DNA of 64,000 nucleotides. Source: CAVQZA01 sp963724805 (GTDB lineage Bacteria; Actinomycetota; Thermoleophilia; Gaiellales; Gaiellaceae). A model generated the notes under the pieces. It saw only the letters and a list, made by a program, of their open reading frames with translations, searched no databases and was not told the DNA's origin. This document shows, piece after piece, positions 40,338 through 48,802 of this stretch (position 1 is its first letter; each line of letters opens with the position of its first letter). The stretch spans positions 682,001 through 746,000 of the forward strand of contig CAVRWA010000014.1 of the NCBI GenBank assembly GCA_963724805.1, read 5' to 3'. A program made the translations under genes and the position numbers.

Positions 40338-40884
40338 CGAAGGTTTCACCCTCTGGTTCACCGGCCTGTCCGGGGCCGGCAAGACGACGATCGCCCATCA
40401 CGTCGGGCCCGAGCTGGAACGGCGCGGCCTGATCGTCGAGTACCTCGACGGCGACGTCGTCCGCACGCACCTCTCGAAGGGCCTCGGCTTCTCGAAGGAG
40501 GACCGGGACACCAACATCGAGCGGATCGGCTGGGTCGCCTCGCGCCTCGCGCGCGCCGGCGCCGCGGTGATCGTCTCGGCGATCTCGCCCTACGAGGAGA
40601 CGCGGGCGAAGGCCCGGGAGATGACCGAGGAGCACGCCCCGTTCGTCGAGGTCTTCGTCAACGCCTCGGTCGACGAGTGCGCGCGCCGCGACACCAAGGG
40701 CCTCTACGCGAAGGCGTTCGCCGGCGAGATCAAGGAGTTCACCGGCGTCAGCGACCCGTACGAGGCACCCTCGAGCGCAGAGCTCGTGCTCGACACCGAG
40801 GCGCACGAGCCGGAGGAGAGCGCTCAGCTCGTCCTGGGAAAGCTCGCCGAGCTCGGTCTCGTCGAGGGGCAGGTGCCCGCGTGA
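40330..40884 (+). CDS. cysC: Adenylylsulfate kinase
   Basis: 184 residues. It phosphorylates APS to PAPS with ATP. P-loop GLSGAGKTTIA, YLDGDVVRTHLSKGLGFSKEDRDTNIERIG, and late KGLYAKAFAGEIKEFTGVSDPYE are diagnostic. PAPS could feed CysH or a sulfotransferase; a PAPS-dependent sulfotransferase-like gene lies at 44321. Start ATG overlaps cysH; sat follows with a GTGA overlap. Confidence 0.92.
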   Translation: MSNEGFTLWFTGLSGAGKTTIAHHVGPELERRGLIVEYLDGDVVRTHLSKGLGFSKEDRDTNIERIGWVASRLARAGAAVIVSAISPYEETRAKAREMTEEHAPFVEVFVNASVDECARRDTKGLYAKAFAGEIKEFTGVSDPYEAPSSAELVLDTEAHEPEESAQLVLGKLAELGLVEGQVPA

Positions 40885-42017
40885 GCGCCACCGCCACACA
40901 CAAGCTGATCCGGCCGCACGGCGGCGTCCTCGTCGACCGCACGGGCGTCCGCCCGGACGGCGTCGAGGCGCTCGCGCTGGTCACGATCACCTCGCGCGAA
41001 GCCTCCGACCTGGACATGATCGCCTCGGGCGCGCTCTCGCCACTCGAGGGCTTCATGGGCAGCGAGGACTACGAGCGCGTGGTCGAGGAGATGCGCCTCG
41101 CCAGTGGGCTGCCCTGGTCGCTGCCGGTGTGTCTCGCGGTCGACCGGGCGCCCACGGGCGACCGCGTCGCGCTCGCGGACGAGACCGGGCGGCTGCTCGC
41201 GGTGCTCGAGGTCGACGAGGTCTACGAGTACGACAAGGAGCGCGAGGCTGAGCGCTGCTTCCGCACCACCGACGACGCCCATCCCGGGGTCGCGCGCCTC
41301 TACGCACAGGCTCCGCTCTACCTCGCCGGGCGCGTGACCGTGTTCGAGCGCGCCGCCTCGCAGTTCCCCGAGCTCGCGCTCGACCCGGCCGACACGCGCG
41401 CCGCGTTCGCCGAGCGCGGCTGGAAGCGCGTGGTCGGCTTCCAGACCCGCAACCCGATCCATCGCGCGCACGAGTACCTGACGAAGGTCGCGCTCGAGAC
41501 GGTCGACGGGCTGCTCGTGCACCCGCTGGTAGGCGACACGAAGTCGGACGACGTCCCGGCTGCGACCAGGGTCGACTGCTACCGGACTCTGCTGGACGGC
41601 TACTACCCGGCCGACCGCGTGCTCCTCTCCGCCTTCCCGGCGGCGATGCGGTACGCGGGGCCGCGCGAGGCCATCTGGCACGCGATCTGCCGCAAGAACT
41701 ACGGCTGCTCGCACTTCATCGTCGGCCGTGACCACGCGGGCGTCGGCACCTACTACGGCACCTACGACGCGCAGCTGATCTTCGACGAGTTCGAGCCGCA
41801 CGAGCTCGACATCGAGCCGATGTTCTTCGAGCACTCCTTCTACTGCAAGGCGTGCGGCTCGATGGCGAGCGCGAAGACGTGCCCGCACTCGGGCGATGAT
41901 CACGTCTTCCTCTCGGGGACGAAGGTGCGCGAGCTGCTCGAGGCGGGCGAGGTGCCGCCCGAGGAGTTCACGCGGCCGGCGGTCGCCGAGGTGCTGATCG
42001 AGGCCTACCGCTCATAG
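40881..42017 (+). CDS. sat: Sulfate adenylyltransferase (ATP sulfurylase, single-chain)
   Basis: 378 residues. It activates sulfate with ATP to APS. Motifs: QTRNPIHRAHEYL (nucleotide site), GRDHAGVGTYYG, and YCKACGSMASAKTCPH (a zinc-type Cys cluster seen in Sat/dissimilatory-type enzymes). The homo-oligomeric Sat form is used rather than CysD/CysN. The start GTG 40881 overlaps the cysC stop as GTGA. Its TAG overlaps the putative ATA initiator of the permease gene. Complete by length. Confidence 0.92.
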   Translation: MSATATHKLIRPHGGVLVDRTGVRPDGVEALALVTITSREASDLDMIASGALSPLEGFMGSEDYERVVEEMRLASGLPWSLPVCLAVDRAPTGDRVALADETGRLLAVLEVDEVYEYDKEREAERCFRTTDDAHPGVARLYAQAPLYLAGRVTVFERAASQFPELALDPADTRAAFAERGWKRVVGFQTRNPIHRAHEYLTKVALETVDGLLVHPLVGDTKSDDVPAATRVDCYRTLLDGYYPADRVLLSAFPAAMRYAGPREAIWHAICRKNYGCSHFIVGRDHAGVGTYYGTYDAQLIFDEFEPHELDIEPMFFEHSFYCKACGSMASAKTCPHSGDDHVFLSGTKVRELLEAGEVPPEEFTRPAVAEVLIEAYRS

Positions 42018-43045
42018 ATCCGAAGCTCTCAGTCGCGGGCTTCCTGGTCGGCTTCCTAGTCGGGATGACGGGGATGGGCGGCGGGTCGCTGATGACGCCG
42101 ATGCTGATCCTGCTGTTCGGCTTCAAGCCGACGGTGGCGGTCGGGACCGACATCGTGCACGGCGCGATCTTCAAGTCGTTCGGAGCTGCGCGCCACCGCA
42201 GGCTCGGCACCGTCAACGCCCGGCTGGCCGGGTGGATGCTCCTCGGCAGCGCGCCGTTGTCGCTCCTCGGCGTCACGCTCGCGACGTGGATCGAGCACCA
42301 CTACGGGGCTCGGGCGCAGACGATCGAGGGGAAGATCCTCGGCGTGGCGCTCGTTCTCGGCGGGATCGGCTTCTTCGTGAAGACGTTCGTGCGGGGGAAG
42401 GAGAACTCGTTTGCGCCCTTCCCGGTCGAGACGCGCGACAAGCTGCTCGCGGTCGGGATCGGCGCCTTCGGCGGCTTCATCGTCGGGCTGACCTCGGTCG
42501 GCAGCGGCACCTTCTTCGGCCTCGCGATGCTGATCCTGTTCCCGCTCTCGGCGGCCCGCGTCGTAGGGACGGACATCTTCCAGGCGGCCGCGCTGCTCTG
42601 GGTCGCCGGCATCGGTCACATGGTCGCCGGGAACGTCGACTTCCACGCGACCGGGTGGCTGCTGATCGGCTCGATCCCCGGCGTTCTGATCGGCAGCAAC
42701 GTCAGCGTCCGCCTGCCCGAGCGGGCGCTCCGCGTCGCGCTGGCGACGACGCTCACGCTCTCCGGGATCCGGCTGCTCGAGGTGCCGGGCGCGCGCATCT
42801 ACATCCCGGTCACACTCGCCTTCGTCGGGGTTGGAGTGCTCTGGTCGTGGGCGCGGAGCCGTCAGTCCGTCGCTGCCGCCGGCACCGGCGGCAGCGGGCA
42901 CGAGACGAAGGGCCTGCCGGTGAGCCAGCAGCCGAGCTTGTACGCCTCGCAGCCGGTGCAGAACCCCGTCACGGCTGCGAGCAGCGCCAGCGCGGCGACG
43001 ATCGAGCCGAGCACAGCGCCGGCCACCGAGAGCCCGACTGCGTAG
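42014..43045 (+). CDS. TauE/SafE (TSUP) family permease with ATA at the expected start and antisense-overlapping tail
   Basis: 343 residues if started at ATA 42014. The family N-terminus is intact (DPKLSVAGFLVGFLVG, then MTGMGGGSLMTPMLI, FKPTVAVGTDI), and the repeat half follows (VGIGAFGGFIVGLTSVGSGTFFG). Eight or so membrane helices. TSUP proteins move sulfite, sulfonates or other organosulfur anions, fitting the operon. No ATG/GTG/TTG lies before the first helix; ATG 42065 would delete it. The ATA stands exactly where Met is expected and overlaps the sat stop as ATAG. The last ~60 residues are low-complexity Ser/Ala/Pro and run antisense over 184 bp of the DUF4395 gene. Confidence 0.75.
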   Translation: MDPKLSVAGFLVGFLVGMTGMGGGSLMTPMLILLFGFKPTVAVGTDIVHGAIFKSFGAARHRRLGTVNARLAGWMLLGSAPLSLLGVTLATWIEHHYGARAQTIEGKILGVALVLGGIGFFVKTFVRGKENSFAPFPVETRDKLLAVGIGAFGGFIVGLTSVGSGTFFGLAMLILFPLSAARVVGTDIFQAAALLWVAGIGHMVAGNVDFHATGWLLIGSIPGVLIGSNVSVRLPERALRVALATTLTLSGIRLLEVPGARIYIPVTLAFVGVGVLWSWARSRQSVAAAGTGGSGHETKGLPVSQQPSLYASQPVQNPVTAASSASAATIEPSTAPATESPTA

Positions 43046-43377
43046 GAGAGCGTCGCCGCGGTCAGGAAGACCGCACCGACGACGTTCGCGAAGCGGGGCG
43101 GGCGCGAATCCTCGAGCGGCCCCTCGCCGAAGCGCGGCTGGACGAGCTCGAAGTAGGCGAGGCACGGCAGGCACCAGCGCCGCCCGAAGACGAGGCCGAC
43201 GATCAGCTGGGCACCGAGGAGCGCGAGCAGGAACCACCAGCCGGTGAGCACGGCCACCAGCGACAGGATTCCCACGGTGGCCTGGTTGAACCGGGGAGCA
43301 CGGGAGTCGACCACATCGGTGTCGCGGTACGGATCTGCGCGGCGCTTCACAAAGTGAAGTACTACCAGAGCGCGCAT
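42862..43377 (-). CDS. DUF4395 membrane protein
   Basis: 171 residues. DSRAPRFNQATVG near the N-terminus, RWCLPCLAYF with a C-x2-C pair, a second Cys pair in GFCTGCEAYKLGCW, and four helices match DUF4395, a family often encoded near thiol/thiosulfate or redox genes. Function unproven. ATG 43377 gives an N-terminus containing the palindrome at 43345-43359; GTG 43314 is a shorter start that leaves the palindrome outside. Its 3' third is overlapped by the TSUP gene on the other strand. Confidence 0.75.
   Translation of the reverse strand: MRALVVLHFVKRRADPYRDTDVVDSRAPRFNQATVGILSLVAVLTGWWFLLALLGAQLIVGLVFGRRWCLPCLAYFELVQPRFGEGPLEDSRPPRFANVVGAVFLTAATLSYAVGLSVAGAVLGSIVAALALLAAVTGFCTGCEAYKLGCWLTGRPFVSCPLPPVPAAATD
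43345..43359. promoter_or_regulatory. Perfect palindrome CTTCAC-AAA-GTGAAG
   Basis: Six-bp arms around AAA lie just upstream of the -10 box at 43377 on the plus strand and near the start of the divergent DUF4395 gene. It is a candidate operator. Confidence 0.4.
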
Positions 43378-43382
43378 ACAAT
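43377..43382 (+). promoter_or_regulatory. -10 box TACAAT of the exported Ig-like protein gene
   Basis: TACAAT is the best sigma-70-type -10 in the window and ends 9 bases before GTG 43392. Confidence 0.55.
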
Positions 43383-43391
43383 CGCCGGGCC

Positions 43392-44324
43392 GTGGCCCGG
43401 TACGTGCCGACGATCCTCGTCCTCGCCCTCCTCGTCGGGTCGGCGGCGGCGTTCGCCGTGACCGAGCGGCTCAAGCTCGAGCCCAGCCCGATCGCGGGCA
43501 CCCTCGTCGACAAGACCTTCTCGCCCGTCTGCGACTGCCCGACCGACCGGGCGAAGATCTCGTTCCGTCTCCGCAAGCCCGAGACGATGACGGTCGACCT
43601 GCTCGACTCGTCGGACCACAGCGTCCGGACGCTCGTCGTGCACAAGCACGCGCCCGTCGGGCGCCTGACCCTGCACTGGAACGGGCGTGACGACTCCGGG
43701 CAGGTCGTCGCGGATGGGCTGTACCGGCCGCGCGTCCGGCTCCAGGCCCACGGGCGGACGATCGTGCTCCCGAACCCGATCCGGGTCGACACCACCAAGC
43801 CCGTGGTCGCGCTTCGAGGCGTGAACCCGACCGTGTTCTCGCCCGACGGCGACGGCCGTCGCGACAGGATCCGCGTGTACTACACGGTGTCCGAGCGGGC
43901 CCGCGCCAGCCTGCTTGTGAACGGAAAGCAGCGGGTGCTCGGCCGGCTCATGCCGCTCAAGGGAACGCTCGACTGGTTCGGCCGCCGGGACGGCCACCCG
44001 TATCGGCCGGGCACGTACCGGATCGCCGTCGTCGCGGTCGACCGGGCCGGGAACGTCTCGGCGCCCTCGGCGCCGGCTCCGGTGCGGATCCGCTACATCG
44101 AGCTCGCCAGAACCTCCATCGACGCCGAGGCGGCGAAGCGCTTCGGCGTCCGCGTGCTCACCGACGCTCGGCGCTTCTCGTGGCGGTTCGCCGGGGGCAC
44201 GGGGACCGCCGAGCCCGGGCTCCTCGTGCTGCGCGCCCCCCGCTCGCCGGGCACGTTCACGCTCTTCGTGGAGGCGCACGGGCACGCCGATCGGGCGGTC
44301 GTGCGCGTCGGGCCGCCGCGGTGA
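43392..44324 (+). CDS. Exported protein with two FlgD-type Ig-like modules
   Basis: 310 residues. An N-terminal signal peptide or anchor (about 1-24) precedes a CDC-containing loop (SPVCDCPTD). Module 1 (about 50-130) ends LHWNGRDDSGQVVADGLYRPRV; module 2 (about 135-225) has NPTVFSPDGDGRRDRIRVYY and LDWFGRRDGHPYRPGTYRI, the FlgD_ig pattern. The C-terminal ~85 residues are beta-type without a recognised family. Such proteins are surface-attached structural or binding proteins. GTG 43392 follows a good -10 box, and the gene is GTGA-coupled to a sulfotransferase-like gene. Confidence 0.7.
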   Translation: MARYVPTILVLALLVGSAAAFAVTERLKLEPSPIAGTLVDKTFSPVCDCPTDRAKISFRLRKPETMTVDLLDSSDHSVRTLVVHKHAPVGRLTLHWNGRDDSGQVVADGLYRPRVRLQAHGRTIVLPNPIRVDTTKPVVALRGVNPTVFSPDGDGRRDRIRVYYTVSERARASLLVNGKQRVLGRLMPLKGTLDWFGRRDGHPYRPGTYRIAVVAVDRAGNVSAPSAPAPVRIRYIELARTSIDAEAAKRFGVRVLTDARRFSWRFAGGTGTAEPGLLVLRAPRSPGTFTLFVEAHGHADRAVVRVGPPR

Positions 44325-45274
44325 GCGAGGCCCCCCTTCTCGTCCTCGGCGTCCGGCGCTCTGGAACGACGCTGCTGAGGGTGATGCTGGACCGGAACAG
44401 CCGGATCTCCGTACCCGACGAGTCGTACTTCGTGCCCCAGCTGGTCCACCGGCACCGGCGCTCCGTCGAGCCTGACGCGTTTCTCGACGACCTGCGGAGG
44501 CTTCCGACGCTCCGCGAGTGGGGTCTTCCGCTCGACGACGTGGCCGCGCGGCTTCGCCCGGGCATGTCAACGGGTGAGGCGATCGGTGCGGTCTTCGAGG
44601 CTTATGCGGCGCAGCACGGCAAGTCCCGCTGGGGGGACAAGACACCGATGTACATGCAGTACCTCCCGCTGCTCGAGCGCCTCTTCCCGACCGCACGCTT
44701 CGTCCACCTCGTCCGCGACGGCCGCGACGCCGCGCTCTCGTTCCTCTCGATGCCGGCTGGGATCGTGACCGAGGGCTGGGGCCACCCGCGAGACGCCGAG
44801 GGCTTCGCGTGCCAGTGGCGAACCGAGGTCGCCGCCGCGCTCGCGCTCGGACGGCGGGTCGGCCCGGAGCGCTACCTGGAGCTCCGGTACGAGGATCTCG
44901 TCGCCCGGCCCGAGGACGCGCTGCAGCGCATCTGTGCCTTCGCGGGGCTGCCGTACGAGCCGGGAATGCTCGGCTACGTCGGCGAGGTCGACCTCTCCGG
45001 CAAGCCCCACCAGCAGCGCCTCGCCCAGCCCCCCACCGTGGGCGTGCGGGACTGGCGCACCGGCATGCCCGAGCAGGACGAGCGCGCGTTCGAGGCCGTC
45101 GCCGGCGACCTGCTCGCGGGGCTCGGCTATGAGGTTCGAGCCCGCGCCGCCGGCCGCGCCGGGGCGAGGCTCCGGCTCGGCTCGTACCGTGCCGTCACCG
45201 CCGCCTGGCGCGGCGCCGGGTACGTGCTCCAGCGCTCGCCGCAGTGGCGGCGGCGCCACCCGCCGCTCGTGTAG
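44321..45274 (+). CDS. PAPS-dependent sulfotransferase-like protein
   Basis: 317 residues. The 5'-phosphosulfate loop is LGVRRSGTTLLRVMLD, and the 3'-phosphate region is RFVHLVRDGRDAALSFLSM, followed by the usual RYLELRYEDLVARPEDALQRIC. These enzymes transfer sulfate from PAPS to carbohydrates, lipids or proteins. cysC upstream could supply PAPS. Acceptor unknown, presumably envelope-related given the exported neighbour. The basic C-terminus ends RRRHPPLV. It is convergent with, and 3 bp from, the PQQ-propeller gene. Confidence 0.78.
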   Translation: MSEAPLLVLGVRRSGTTLLRVMLDRNSRISVPDESYFVPQLVHRHRRSVEPDAFLDDLRRLPTLREWGLPLDDVAARLRPGMSTGEAIGAVFEAYAAQHGKSRWGDKTPMYMQYLPLLERLFPTARFVHLVRDGRDAALSFLSMPAGIVTEGWGHPRDAEGFACQWRTEVAAALALGRRVGPERYLELRYEDLVARPEDALQRICAFAGLPYEPGMLGYVGEVDLSGKPHQQRLAQPPTVGVRDWRTGMPEQDERAFEAVAGDLLAGLGYEVRARAAGRAGARLRLGSYRAVTAAWRGAGYVLQRSPQWRRRHPPLV

Positions 45275-45277
45275 AGG

Positions 45278-46528
45278 TCAGCGAGGCGAGTACCGGCCGC
45301 GAAAGGCCATCAGGAGGCCGTTGAGCGTGAAGTAGTACGCGCGCTCGGTCGCGATCCCGGGTGAGTACTTGCCGAGCCCGAGCTGCCACACGACCTTGCC
45401 GTCGGAGACGCGGGCGGCGTAGGTCTTCTGCTCGAGCGTGGAGAAGAAGACGAGGTTTCCGACGACGATCGGTGCCCCGATGATCCGCCCGCCGACCGAC
45501 GCCCGCCACAGCTCCTCCCCGGTCTTCTTCTCGAAGGCGTGGAGCGCGCCGTCGAAGCCGCCGGCGAAGATGCGGTCGCCGTCGATCGCGGGTGTCGTGT
45601 AGCCCGTCGAGCTGATGTGACGCTTCCAGATGACCTCGCCGGTCGCTGCGGAGAGCGTCACCACCGTGCCCGAGCGGGAGATCGTGTACAGACGCTCGCC
45701 GTCGGTCGAGGGGCTCGCGTAGAAGCTCTCGTAGCGGATCGGGTCGCGCTTGACGTACGTGCTCCAGAGCTTCTTCCCGTCGGTGCGGCGCAGGCAGAAG
45801 ATCGAGCCGGCGTAGGTCGTGATGCAGATGCGGTCGCCGAAGATCGACGGGCTGGCGTTGATGCGCCCGCCCGTGTCGTAGGCCCAGTGGATCTTGCCCG
45901 TCGCGGCATCGACCGCGAACAGCCGGCCGTCCGTGGCTCCGAAGTAGGCCGTCCCGTCGACGACCGCCGCGGACGACTCGACCTTCGCGTTGGTACGCAG
46001 CTGCCAGACGACGTGCCCGTTGGTCCGCGCGAGCGCGGTCACCGTCCCGTCGGTCGAGCTGACGATCAGGAGCGGGCCCGCGATCGCGGGGGTCGAGGGC
46101 TTGGGGCCGTTGCCGCGGCGCCTCCAGACCACCCGGCCCGTCTTCGCCTCGATCGCCCAGGTATCTCCCTTGAACGTGTTCACGTACAGCACACCGTCGC
46201 AGTAGCTCGGCTGGTACTCGATGTAGTTCTTCAGCCCGCGCACCCAGAGCGGCCGCCGCACCGGAATGCCCAGGTGGATGTCCGAGCGCGAGAGGCTCCG
46301 CTGCGGATCGCCGCCGAACATCGGCCAGCAACGCTGGTCGACCTGCCACACCATCCCGGGCCCGGCCGTGGGCGGCGGTGCCGTCGGCGCCACCAGGGAG
46401 ACGCCGGTCAGCTCGGTGTCGAGCTTTCCCGCGGGCGGCTTGCGCGTGGTCGCGACGAGGACCGCGGCAGCGACGCCGAGGAGCACGAGGACCACGGCGG
46501 CGAGAACGAGGAGAAGACGCTTTCGCAT
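45278..46528 (-). CDS. Membrane-anchored PQQ-type beta-propeller protein
   Basis: 416 residues. A signal-anchor helix (about 3-26) precedes a linker rich in Pro/Thr and then an eight-bladed-type propeller with repeated blades (KTGRVVWRR, RTNGHVVWQL, ATGKIHWAY, TDGKKLWSTY, ATGEVIWKRH, KTGEELWRA, SDGKVVWQLG). BamB-like and PQQ-repeat proteins mediate protein contacts; catalytic dehydrogenase residues are not evident. It is encoded 9 bp after an O-antigen ligase-like gene on the same strand and may assist envelope assembly. ATG 46528 starts the signal helix. Confidence 0.75.
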   Translation of the reverse strand: MRKRLLLVLAAVVLVLLGVAAAVLVATTRKPPAGKLDTELTGVSLVAPTAPPPTAGPGMVWQVDQRCWPMFGGDPQRSLSRSDIHLGIPVRRPLWVRGLKNYIEYQPSYCDGVLYVNTFKGDTWAIEAKTGRVVWRRRGNGPKPSTPAIAGPLLIVSSTDGTVTALARTNGHVVWQLRTNAKVESSAAVVDGTAYFGATDGRLFAVDAATGKIHWAYDTGGRINASPSIFGDRICITTYAGSIFCLRRTDGKKLWSTYVKRDPIRYESFYASPSTDGERLYTISRSGTVVTLSAATGEVIWKRHISSTGYTTPAIDGDRIFAGGFDGALHAFEKKTGEELWRASVGGRIIGAPIVVGNLVFFSTLEQKTYAARVSDGKVVWQLGLGKYSPGIATERAYYFTLNGLLMAFRGRYSPR

Positions 46529-46537
46529 GTCCTTCGG

Positions 46538-48067
46538 CTACCCGGCGGGCGACCCGTCGGCCGGGTCGCTCCCCTCTGCCGCAGGGGCGGCGGCTGCACG
46601 CGGGACCGGCAGGCGAAACGGGAGCGCGGCGAGGGCCGGCTCCGTCCGTGCGAGGAGCGACAGCGCTGCCGCCGTGATCCCGAGCACGCCCCAGGTGATC
46701 GGGTTCTCGAAGAAGCCTGCGTAGAAGAGCGAGTGCACGACGAGTGTGAGGAGGACGGCCGCGAGGCCGAGGCCGAGGGCGCGCCGTCTCCGGGTTACGA
46801 GGACGAGTGCCCGGGTCTCCGCCGCGAGCACGAGCACGAACGCGGCGAAACCGATCACGCCGAGCTCGGCCGCGACCGTGAGCGGCGTCGTGTGCGAGGC
46901 GTCCTTCTTGACGGAGCCCGTTCCCGACTCCTCGAGGCTGGCCTTCGGCTGCCCTCCGATGCCTACGCCGTAGACCGGGCTCGAGCGGTACGCGTCGAAG
47001 GTGACGGTGACGAGGCGGGAGCGGCCGCTCGTCGCCTCCCTCGCGGAGGTGCTGGCGACTGCCCTCGCCGCGACGACGGTCCCGCCGACGACGGCGATCG
47101 CGGCGCACACGGCGAGCGCGAGCCGGAGGCGGCGGTCTCCGAACACGGCCGCGACCGCAAGCGTGACGGCGAACAGGGCGATGAAGCTCGACTGTGAGTA
47201 GGAGAAGTAGAGGCCGGCCGAGAGAAAGGCGATCAACCCGACCGCCAGGGCCAGCCCGATGCGTCCGAGCCAGACCGCGACGAGGAGCACGGCGATCGCG
47301 AGGACGAGATGGAGCCCGTACAGGCTCGGGTCCTTGAACAGGGACGTGACGCGGAAGAACGTCGTGTAGGCGTTCGCGACCTCGAGGTCGGGAGCGAAGA
47401 AGAGGCGCCTCGTCTGGGCCTGCCAGAGCCCGATCGCAGCGAACAGCGTCGCGAACGCGACGAGCGTCGTCGCGAGGGCGCGGGGGACCCAGTCCGCGAG
47501 CGGCGACCGCGCGACGACCGCGAGCCCGCCGACGAACGGGAAGTAGAAGAAGCCGAGGGCGATCGCGCCGGCACGCGGGTCACGGGACCAGAGGAACGAC
47601 ACTGAGGCGAGCGCGGCGAGGAGCGCGATCGGGTACGAGAGCAGAGGTGGGAAGGCGGGCAGCTCGGCGCCCCGCAGGGCACGGTAGGCGAGGGCGACCA
47701 CGGCGCCCGCCACGATCCCGTAGAACGGCAAGAGGAGGAAGGCCTTCTGGTCGCCGAGCTGCACCGGCAGGCGAAACGGGGCGACGACGAGCAGCGCGAC
47801 GGGCGTCGCCGCCGGATAGCGGACGAGCAAGACGGCGACTGCCGCAACCGTGATCAAGAGCGCGGCGATCAGGCCCCATCCGGCCAGGTGGTGCGTCAGC
47901 CTGTGCAGATCCGAGGCGGGCACGAGCGCGTAGCCGAGGCACGCGTCGGCCAGTCCGAGCACGGCGAACCCGGCGAGGAGCGGGACGCGGCCGCGGAAGA
48001 CGAGCGTCAGCACAGCGCCGAGGGCGCCAAGGAGTGCTGCAAGGTGTGCTACCTGGAGGTGCGCCAT
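46538..48067 (-). CDS. O-antigen ligase (Wzy_C)-like polytopic membrane protein
   Basis: 509 residues with about twelve helices. A large external loop with DAYRSSPVYGVGIGG and SHTTPLTVAAELGVIGFAAF is the PF04932 signature. Family members ligate or polymerise lipid-linked polysaccharide at the outer membrane face; in Gram-positive-type cells they act on secondary wall polymers. The C-terminal tail is Pro/Ala-rich. It is divergent from the PIG-L gene and likely cotranscribed with the propeller protein. Confidence 0.78.
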   Translation of the reverse strand: MAHLQVAHLAALLGALGAVLTLVFRGRVPLLAGFAVLGLADACLGYALVPASDLHRLTHHLAGWGLIAALLITVAAVAVLLVRYPAATPVALLVVAPFRLPVQLGDQKAFLLLPFYGIVAGAVVALAYRALRGAELPAFPPLLSYPIALLAALASVSFLWSRDPRAGAIALGFFYFPFVGGLAVVARSPLADWVPRALATTLVAFATLFAAIGLWQAQTRRLFFAPDLEVANAYTTFFRVTSLFKDPSLYGLHLVLAIAVLLVAVWLGRIGLALAVGLIAFLSAGLYFSYSQSSFIALFAVTLAVAAVFGDRRLRLALAVCAAIAVVGGTVVAARAVASTSAREATSGRSRLVTVTFDAYRSSPVYGVGIGGQPKASLEESGTGSVKKDASHTTPLTVAAELGVIGFAAFVLVLAAETRALVLVTRRRRALGLGLAAVLLTLVVHSLFYAGFFENPITWGVLGITAAALSLLARTEPALAALPFRLPVPRAAAAPAAEGSDPADGSPAG

Positions 48068-48158
48068 CGCTCGTGCAGGCGGAGAACACTAGCGGCGCAT
48101 CCGACCAGGGGGCCGCCCGAACCGGCGCAGGCAGGCGGTTTGCTGTAGGAATTGCGCC

Positions 48159-48794
48159 GTGATCCAGGCCTGGCAGCGCGTGCTCGTGCTTGCGCCGCAC
48201 ACCGACGACGGCGAGTTCGGGTGCGGCGGCACGATGGCGCGCCTGGTCGAGGATGGAGTCGACGTGAGGTACGTCGCCTTCTCGATCGCCACGCGCTCGC
48301 TGCCGGAGGGCTTCGCGCCCGACACGCTCGCGCGCGAGGTGCGCGAGGCCACGACCGAGCTCGGGATCCCGGAGGGGAACCTGACGGTGCACGACTTCGA
48401 CGTGCGCACCTTCCCCGACCACCGGCAGGAGATCCTGGAGCTGCTCGTCGCGATCTGGGAGGACTGGAAGCCCGACGCCGTCTTCCAGCCGAGCCTGCAC
48501 GACGTCCACCAGGACCACCAGACGGTCGCGCAGGAGGGACTGCGCGCGTTCAAGCGGACGACGGTGCTCGGCTACGAGATCCCGTGGAACAACTTCGACT
48601 TCGCCTACCAGGCCTACTTCGCCCTCGAGGAGCGGCACGTAGAGCGCAAGGTCGCCGCACTCGCGCGGTACGCCTCACAGCAGCACCGCCGCTACTCCGA
48701 TCCGGAGTACGCGCGCGGCCTCGCCCGGATCCACGGCATCAACGTGAACCGTGAGTACGCCGAGGTGTTCCACGTGTACCGCGTCGTCGCGTAG
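48159..48794 (+). CDS. PIG-L-family N-acetylglucosaminyl deacetylase
   Basis: 211 residues. The zinc motif PHTDDGEFGCGGT corresponds to the family PH-x-DDE, with Thr and Gly changes, plus the distal H-x-x-H in HDVHQDHQT. These metal enzymes deacetylate GlcNAc-linked small molecules or glycans (mycothiol MshB, GPI PIG-L). The IPWNNFDFAYQAYFALEE segment is typical of a sugar-biosynthesis subgroup. GTG 48159 follows a weak TAGGAA box. The substrate is probably a nucleotide- or lipid-linked amino sugar. Confidence 0.82.
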   Translation: MIQAWQRVLVLAPHTDDGEFGCGGTMARLVEDGVDVRYVAFSIATRSLPEGFAPDTLAREVREATTELGIPEGNLTVHDFDVRTFPDHRQEILELLVAIWEDWKPDAVFQPSLHDVHQDHQTVAQEGLRAFKRTTVLGYEIPWNNFDFAYQAYFALEERHVERKVAALARYASQQHRRYSDPEYARGLARIHGINVNREYAEVFHVYRVVA

Positions 48795-48802
48795 AGACGT
48801 TG

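Noticed and set aside
42065..42067. ATG 42065 as the start of the TSUP permease
   Set aside because: It would remove the first conserved membrane helix, which is in frame and intact upstream.
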